Source: Ardenticatenaceae bacterium
GTDB lineage: Bacteria > Chloroflexota > Anaerolineae > Promineifilales > Promineifilaceae
NCBI GenBank assembly: GCA_027054335.1
Contig: JALUPA010000277.1
Coordinates: 1-32,670 of the forward strand
Length of the DNA stretch: 32,670 nucleotides
Direction: 5' to 3'
Shown piece after piece: positions 30,632 through 32,670 of this stretch (position 1 is its first letter; every line of letters starts with the position of its first letter). A program made the translations under genes and the position numbers. A model generated the notes under the pieces. It had not been told where the DNA came from. It did not search any database and saw only the letters and a list, made by a program, of their open reading frames with translations.

Positions 30632-32158
30632 TCACGCTTTTTTCCGGGCCAGCCTGACCAGTTCAGGAATTTCCCGGCCGCCGAGGAGGAAGCTGACCAG
30701 GACGTAGACGAGGACGCCGGCGACGCCGCCGGCCAACAGGTAGAGGAGTTCGTTGGCGATAACCCGCTCCAAACCCATGACGACGAAGGACATGACGAGG
30801 GTGGCGGCGATGGCCCGCCCGGCCGTTTTCCCCAACTCCTTCTCGCCCAGATCGCCTAATTCCCGCCGGTTCAGCCAGTAAAGCAGTCCTGCCAGCCAGG
30901 TAAAAGCGACTGTGCTGGCAAGCGCCAATCCCACAATGCCTAACGCCTCAATGAACAGATAAGCCAGCGCCACATTCACCACCAGCCAGCTAAGGTAGGC
31001 AAACATGGGGGTGCGCGTGTTGTGCCGGGCGTAAAAGAGCCGGGCCACAATTTCCAGTGTCGCTTCACTCACCAGACGCACGCTGAACACGACCAGGACG
31101 CTGTAAACCAGTCGGGTAGAGGCTTCGTCAAACGCGCCTCTTTGCAGAAAAGCGGTGATGGCCGGGAAGCCGAGCAGCACCAGGAGGGCGGCGGAGGGGA
31201 TGGTCAGGGTCCAGATGATGCGCAGGGCGTTTACGGCCGTGCGCTTCATCCCCTTCACATCCCCTTCATTGTAAAGTTCCGACATGGTGGGGAACACCAC
31301 AATGGCGATGGCTGTGCCAAACAACGTTTCCGGGAACTGCATCAGGGCGTAGCCGTAAAAATAAGCGGAGGTGCTGCCGCTGACCAGGCCGGACGCCAGC
31401 CGGATGATGAACAGGTCGGCCAGTTGAATTGTGCCCAGCGTGACCACCCGCGGCCCCATCAAAAAGGTGATTTCCCGCACGCCGCGCATCCGCCAAGCCA
31501 GTTTGGGGTGAATGCGGATGCCGTATTTGAACAGGGCGGGAACCTGGATGAGAATGTGCAGTGCGCCGCCAATCACCGTGCCCCAGGCCAGGCCCATAAT
31601 GCCCATCTCCGGCACAAAAAAGAAGAGGCCCGCGACATAGCCGATGTCCAGCGCCAGAGGAGCCAGGGCGGGCGTAGCAAAATGCTGGTGGGAGTTGAGA
31701 ATGCTGCTCAACACACCACTGAGGCCGAACAGAATGGTTTGGATGAGAATGACGCGCATTAAATCGGCCGTTAGCTGCTGCATTTCCGGCGTGAAATCGG
31801 GTACCAGCAGCGTACTGGTTATCCAGGGCGCCAGAATGGCGCCAATTAGACTGACGCCGCCCAACAGCAGGAGAACCAGGGTCAGGACGGTGTTGGCCAG
31901 CCGGGCTGCTTTCCGGTCAGATTCGTTGACTAAATAATCGGTGTAGACGGGGATAAAAGCTGCCGCCAGAGCGCCCCCGGCGATGAGGGTAAAGAAGACT
32001 TCGGGCAGTTGGTTGGCGGCCGTAAAGGCGTCATAATCAGGGCTGGCGCCAAATGCGCCGGCTACCAGTTGGATGCGGATCAGGCCGGTCAGTTTCCCCA
32101 GGCCCAGCAGGAAAATGACGATAATGGAGGATTTCAGCAGTTGTCGCGCTCGAATCAT
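30632..32158 (-). CDS. murJ: MurJ/MviN-family lipid II flippase
   Basis: 508-residue polytopic MATE-like membrane protein that flips lipid II for peptidoglycan synthesis. N-terminal LGLGKLTGLIRIQLVAGAFGASPDYDAFTAANQLPE is the typical MurJ opening. Fourteen or so hydrophobic segments follow with SILNSHQHFATPALAPLALDIGYVAGL and YGYALMQFPETLFGTAIAIVVFPTMSEL. ATG 32158 starts right at the family's N-terminus; the frame stays open upstream to the window edge, but that part is antisense to the cyclase gene. The presence of MurJ and an LCP protein suggests a peptidoglycan-containing envelope. Confidence 0.95.
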   Translation of the reverse strand: MIRARQLLKSSIIVIFLLGLGKLTGLIRIQLVAGAFGASPDYDAFTAANQLPEVFFTLIAGGALAAAFIPVYTDYLVNESDRKAARLANTVLTLVLLLLGGVSLIGAILAPWITSTLLVPDFTPEMQQLTADLMRVILIQTILFGLSGVLSSILNSHQHFATPALAPLALDIGYVAGLFFFVPEMGIMGLAWGTVIGGALHILIQVPALFKYGIRIHPKLAWRMRGVREITFLMGPRVVTLGTIQLADLFIIRLASGLVSGSTSAYFYGYALMQFPETLFGTAIAIVVFPTMSELYNEGDVKGMKRTAVNALRIIWTLTIPSAALLVLLGFPAITAFLQRGAFDEASTRLVYSVLVVFSVRLVSEATLEIVARLFYARHNTRTPMFAYLSWLVVNVALAYLFIEALGIVGLALASTVAFTWLAGLLYWLNRRELGDLGEKELGKTAGRAIAATLVMSFVVMGLERVIANELLYLLAGGVAGVLVYVLVSFLLGGREIPELVRLARKKA

Positions 32159-32199
32159 GGGGGAGAATTGTATGGGGAAGGGGAGAAGGGGGCAAGAGG

Positions 32200-32251
32200 G
32201 CAAAATGGCGGGGGGATTGCCATTTTGCAACTTGGCAACTTTCCCTATAAT
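32200..32251 (+). promoter_or_regulatory. Divergent control region with hairpin and TATAAT for a leaderless cyclase message
   Basis: GCAAAATGGC (32200-32209) and GCCATTTTGC (32219-32228) form a perfect 10-bp inverted repeat over the -35 zone. TATAAT (32246-32251) ends only six bases before the cyclase ATG, so transcription should start at or next to the A of ATG. No ribosome site is present. Confidence 0.6.
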
Positions 32252-32257
32252 CCCCTC

Positions 32258-32670
32258 ATGGTAGAAGCAACCCCGCAAACATCCCCTTTGGGCGGTCTCA
32301 GCAGCCAGGCGTTGGTGCTGCGGGCGCGGCGGCTGGCCGCTTATTTGCCGCAAAGTCTCACCCGGCAAATCCTCAATGGTGAGCTGCCGGAGGCGGGCGT
32401 GCCGGGCTGGCAGAATGCGGCCGTCATGTTTGCCGACGTTTCCGGTTTTACGCGCATCACGGAGGCCTTGGCCGCTGACGGGCCGCGCGGGGCGGAGGAG
32501 TTGAACCGGACATTGCTGATTACTTTTACGGCGTTGATTAACGCGGTGCATGATGCGGGCGGCGTCATCAGCCATTTTTACGGGGACGCCATGATGATTT
32601 ATTTCCCGGACGCGGCCGTGACCCTGCGCGTCTTCATCCAGCAACAGCGCCCCGGAAGCCAACATCATCT
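32258..32670 (+). CDS. Class III adenylate/guanylate cyclase, N-terminal part (3' end off window)
   Basis: 137 codons are visible. After a short N-terminal region the cyclase domain begins with VMFADVSGFTRITEAL (metal-binding D60), then GAEELNRTLLITFTALINAVHDAGGVISHFYGDAMMIYFP, whose D110 is the second metal Asp position. In this lineage such domains often head very large proteins with an ATPase and TPR repeats; that cannot be seen here. After residue about 118 the sequence (VTLRVFIQQQRPGSQHH) departs from the expected alpha-helical continuation, so a frame error near the window end is possible. It appears to be expressed without a leader and is divergent from murJ. Confidence 0.85.
   Translation, partial: MVEATPQTSPLGGLSSQALVLRARRLAAYLPQSLTRQILNGELPEAGVPGWQNAAVMFADVSGFTRITEALAADGPRGAEELNRTLLITFTALINAVHDAGGVISHFYGDAMMIYFPDAAVTLRVFIQQQRPGSQHH

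Larger units (their letters stand above)
1..32670. repeat. Dispersed palindromic octamer ACGGCCGT
   Basis: I counted about 68 exact copies by eye, inside genes on both strands and in several gene gaps, for example at 251, 1616-1623, 10259, 13592, 20143, 20269, 28892 and 31233 (some starts approximate by a base or two). Chance would give about one in this length at this base composition. Inside proteins it leaves the traces TAV, (N/D/Y)GR or RP depending on frame. The next commonest context is a T or A before and T or A after. This is like HIP1 (GCGATCGC) in cyanobacteria. Confidence 0.9.

Noticed and set aside
32159-32668. N-terminal extension of the murJ frame by 170 codons
   Set aside because: MurJ family N-terminus begins at 32158, and the extension is antisense to the cyclase domain and its promoter.

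Overview
This 32.7-kb window is moderately GC-rich chromosomal DNA from a bacterium. The best guess is a member of the Chloroflexota (Anaerolineae-like). The guess rests on the gene mix (CpxA/PhoR-type two-component system without membrane segments, LCP protein, KtrAB, GctAB-type CoA transferase, homocysteine methyltransferase/MTHFR fusion, large class III cyclase), on Gram-positive-type SOS and Pho operators, and on repeat-rich intergenic spaces. No rRNA, tRNA, CRISPR array or complete insertion sequence was seen.

Left part (1-6641, minus strand): a phosphate-starvation locus, phoB-like regulator, phoR-like kinase, then pstS-pstC-pstA, with pstA running off the left edge. The pstS promoter carries TTAA-type Pho boxes spaced by exact multiples of 11 bp. 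Both permeases have extra domains between their first and second membrane segments: PstC has a small beta-type insert, and PstA has a whole PstS-like domain whose two halves are in swapped (circularly permuted) order.

Middle part (6737-17368): a YccF membrane protein, a LutC-type LUD protein, a transposase remnant with a MITE-like palindrome, two exported proteins (one a c-type cytochrome lipoprotein), a GHMP sugar kinase followed by a xylose-isomerase-like enzyme and a nucleotidyltransferase with a damaged 3' end, a small membrane protein, an LCP cell-envelope ligase, a methionine/one-carbon fusion enzyme and a lone ATP-grasp (PEP-synthase-like) protein.

Right part: from 17544 to 27840 ten or more genes run in one direction: a glutamate-semialdehyde dehydrogenase, the two CoA-transferase subunits with an HNH nuclease gene wedged between them, a MntA/HepT toxin-antitoxin pair, a class III aminotransferase, KtrB-KtrA potassium uptake, a class I amidotransferase-like peptidase and MoeA. 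Converging or divergent with these are an S1-domain RNA-binding protein, recA (with a clear LexA-regulated promoter), murJ and the start of a class III nucleotide cyclase.

Two window-wide features stand out. The palindromic octamer ACGGCCGT occurs about 68 times by eye count, where about one would be expected, which resembles the HIP1 octamer of cyanobacteria. Many gene junctions carry a hairpin built from an 8-9 bp word repeated in each arm, with a different word at each junction; other dispersed repeats form three-way-junction-like folds.
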